This document shows positions 15,443 through 16,991 of a stretch of 16,991 nucleotides of DNA, piece after piece (the stretch's first letter is position 1; each line of letters opens with the position of its first letter). The position numbers and the translations under genes are program-made. A model generated the notes under the pieces. The model saw only the letters and a program-made list of their open reading frames with translations. It did no database searches and was not told where the DNA came from. This stretch comes from Deltaproteobacteria bacterium (GTDB lineage: Bacteria; Desulfobacterota; Binatia; Binatales; Binataceae), in contig JAJZAG010000041.1 in the NCBI GenBank assembly GCA_021799555.1, positions 1 to 16,991 on the forward strand, written 5' to 3'.

Positions 15443-15497
15443 TCAAACGCGAAACGAGGCCGCAGATTTTCGCTGCCTCTCGACATAGGGGAAAATT

Positions 15498-16796
15498 ATG
15501 AAACCTGACAGATGCTCGCTTTGTACCGCTCTGATAGGCGCCGCAGCGATGCTAATCTTGGGCGTCACGTCAGCCGCCGCGCAAGTAAAACCCGGCGACC
15601 ACATTGGCCCCAACAACGCTTACAAGATCAAGGAGCTCGTCGCGCCCGGCGTCTATTGGCGCGTTCAGAGCGGGATGACCATGGTGATTGCGCCAACCGA
15701 GCGGATTGACTGGCCCCCTCCCTATAAGGAAGCCACTGAGAAATATTCCCCGCAGGTCAGACTGAGCTCGGACCATCGCTCGCTGGTCGGCTATGTCGCC
15801 GGACAGCCCTTTCCGCTGCTCGATCCGAACGATCCTGACGTCGCGAACAAAATCATGTGGAATTATTTCTTCCGTCCGATCTCAACCGACGACTACGACC
15901 TGCGCTTCTTCGATTGCGAAAGCGTGTACGCCGGCCTGAACAAAAAATACAGCGTGCTCTGGTATTACACCGTCGGCCACTACGCCGGTTACAACGAAGT
16001 TGGCCGTACCGAGGTCAATCCGATTCCGGTTGATCCAGATTTCCTGGTATCAGGGCGCTACTCGATGACGGGGCTGTACCCGCAGCTCTCGCCTGAAGAC
16101 GGTGCCGGCGCGGGCTTCCTGCGCTATCGTTACGCGAACCCAAACCAATCAGACGACTCCTACACCTACCTGCCAGGAGCGCATCGCATTCGTCGCCTTA
16201 ACGACACGCTGATGAGCACAGCGCAAGATGCGGGTCCCGAATCGTACAGCCCGGATGACTTCGAGTGTTTTGCGGGCAAGAACGAGAACTACGACTGGCG
16301 GTTCCTTGGCGAGAAAGAGATGCTCGGCGCTATCGACGACCCCACCGACCCGCCCCGCACCTGCATGACCGACGGCGGTGCCAGCCATTGCCCTGCCCTA
16401 TGGCAAATGCGGCATATGTACATACTTGAAGGAATCGCACGTAAAAGCCGTCTGCCCGGCGATCTCTACTCGAAGCATGTGCTCTACATAGATTCCGAGG
16501 CCGATTTCGGGATGTATCAGGATCAGTACGATCGCAAAGGCCAGCTCTTCATCAATTACACGTCATGGTTGAAGTTTGCGGACCGTGTGTCTCCGGCGTC
16601 ACGAATTGCGATCTACCCGTTCAAGCGGCTATTTCAAACCGGTTCTTCATCCACCGACGTTCAGTCCGGGCTTTCGACGGTCTGCTATCATCCGGGATAC
16701 GACGTTCCCGAAAAGGAATGTTGGTACATCAACATGGGCGCTGTCGATCGGACCTTTTTCGACCCGGTCGAGATGGTGAAAGCGTCGAATCGCTGA
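15498..16796 (+). CDS. Secreted DUF1329 family protein
   Basis: Predicted 432-residue exported DUF1329 protein. The family is related in fold to outer-membrane lipoprotein-sorting proteins (LolA/LolB-like) and is often found near RND-type exporters or hydrophobic-compound pathways; its biochemical role is not settled. ATG 15498 follows AGGGGA at 6 nt spacing and starts a Sec signal peptide with likely cleavage after A-A-A at residue 28; there is no lipobox Cys, so it should be a soluble periplasmic protein. Family-typical blocks include G-V-Y-W-R-V-Q-S-G-M-T-M (52-63), P-P-P-Y-K-E-A-T-E-K-Y (73-83), V-G-Y-V-A-G-Q-P-F-P (97-106) and D-D-Y-D-L-R-F-F-D-C. It is monocistronic between its own promoter and a strong hairpin. 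Confidence 0.88.
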   Translation: MKPDRCSLCTALIGAAAMLILGVTSAAAQVKPGDHIGPNNAYKIKELVAPGVYWRVQSGMTMVIAPTERIDWPPPYKEATEKYSPQVRLSSDHRSLVGYVAGQPFPLLDPNDPDVANKIMWNYFFRPISTDDYDLRFFDCESVYAGLNKKYSVLWYYTVGHYAGYNEVGRTEVNPIPVDPDFLVSGRYSMTGLYPQLSPEDGAGAGFLRYRYANPNQSDDSYTYLPGAHRIRRLNDTLMSTAQDAGPESYSPDDFECFAGKNENYDWRFLGEKEMLGAIDDPTDPPRTCMTDGGASHCPALWQMRHMYILEGIARKSRLPGDLYSKHVLYIDSEADFGMYQDQYDRKGQLFINYTSWLKFADRVSPASRIAIYPFKRLFQTGSSSTDVQSGLSTVCYHPGYDVPEKECWYINMGAVDRTFFDPVEMVKASNR

Positions 16797-16822
16797 GCCG
16801 AAATTCCGAACAAACCTCTGGT

Positions 16823-16850
16823 GCCGGCGCATCTATGATGATGCGCCGGC
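16823..16850 (+). terminator. Strong hairpin downstream of the DUF1329 gene
   Basis: GCCGGCGCATC (16823-16833) and GATGCGCCGGC (16840-16850) are perfect complements, an 11 bp stem with a 6 nt loop, 26 bp after the stop codon. No T-tract follows, so it is either a U-less terminator or a 3'-end stabiliser of the mRNA. Confidence 0.6.
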
Positions 16851-16934
16851 GGGCCAATGGTATCGCACGCGCCTCGAACGTCGATTTGCACGGACCTTGG
16901 CCCGCAGCAATCGCGCCGTAAAGAAGCGACCGTT

Positions 16935-16948
16935 CTAACATTAGTTAG
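16935..16948. promoter_or_regulatory. Candidate operator CTAACATTAGTTAG at window end
   Basis: CTAAC and GTTAG flank ATTA. It shares CTAACATTAGT exactly with 15256-15266. It lies in the last non-coding stretch and would precede a gene outside the window. The rest of 16851-16991 shows only a weak 7 bp inverted repeat (GGGCCAA 16851-16857, TTGGCCC 16897-16903) and no gene. Confidence 0.35.
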
Positions 16949-16991
16949 GTTACTGTCATTACCGCGGTCGCGTTCGCTACGAACCGCCGCC

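Larger units (their letters stand above)
15099..15497. other. 399 bp divergent regulatory region between nuoA and the DUF1329 gene
   Basis: No convincing gene is present. The half nearest nuoA (15099-15240) is GC-rich; the half nearest the DUF1329 gene is AT-rich and holds a palindromic motif at 15255-15266, a long imperfect inverted repeat (15329-15397), a 12 bp palindrome (15396-15407) and a promoter (15413-15442). In the predicted 5' leader, GCAG (15462-15465) and CTGC (15473-15476) can form a small hairpin, extendable by GAG/CTC, just before the ribosome site AGGGGA (15487-15492). A promoter for nuoA must lie here but I could not place it. Confidence 0.55.

Noticed and set aside
16565..16921. 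118-codon plus-strand frame overlapping the end of DUF1329
   Set aside because: Out of frame with a confident gene, runs through the strong hairpin, and shows no family features.
1..16991. CRISPR array, insertion sequence or prophage
   Set aside because: No regularly spaced repeats, transposase motifs, integrase or phage structural genes were seen on either strand.

Overview
This 17 kb GC-rich window comes from a Gram-negative, diderm bacterium. It carries LPS-core type glycosyltransferases, two Kdo/WaaP-fold sugar kinases, complex I genes and a DUF1329 protein of the subfamily common in uncultured soil lineages. The gene order yicC-gmk-rel-ridA is typical of former Deltaproteobacteria, and the DUF1329 subtype resembles those I associate with Candidatus Binatia/Desulfobacterota. 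That placement is an inference, not a measurement. GTG starts and 1-13 bp gene overlaps are frequent.

Region 1 (1-1011, plus strand): the 3' end of an unidentified membrane-associated gene overlaps a KdkA-like Kdo kinase gene by 4 bp. It converges on region 2 through a short hairpin that contains both stop codons.

Region 2 (9091 down to 1023, minus strand): one compact run of eight genes. It starts with a GT9 heptosyltransferase-like gene, a second LPS-kinase-fold gene, a GT2 and a GT4 glycosyltransferase, all plausibly building LPS core or another surface glycan. It continues without a clear break into yicC (RNase), gmk (guanylate kinase), a bifunctional (p)ppGpp synthetase/hydrolase and ridA. 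Envelope sugar assembly may therefore be co-transcribed with the stringent-response enzyme. rpoZ, commonly found between gmk and rel in related operons, is absent: gmk and rel overlap.

Region 3 (9092-12770): a poorly explained 201 bp stretch, then a plus-strand M28-family zinc peptidase with a multi-pass membrane domain. It converges on a secreted, cysteine-containing protein of unknown function that ends in a C-K-N-G-G-W module.

Region 4 (15098 down to 12918, minus strand): nuoA, nuoC and nuoD of respiratory complex I. nuoB is missing from its usual place between nuoA and nuoC, and nothing of the complex follows nuoD, so the remaining subunits must be elsewhere.

Region 5 (15099-16991): a 399 bp AT-richer divergent intergenic region with inverted repeats, a palindrome and a plausible promoter drives a secreted DUF1329 protein, followed by a perfect 11 bp hairpin. 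A short palindromic element (core CATTAGT/ACTAATG) occurs on both sides of this gene and may be an operator. No tRNA, rRNA, CRISPR array, transposase or phage gene was seen.
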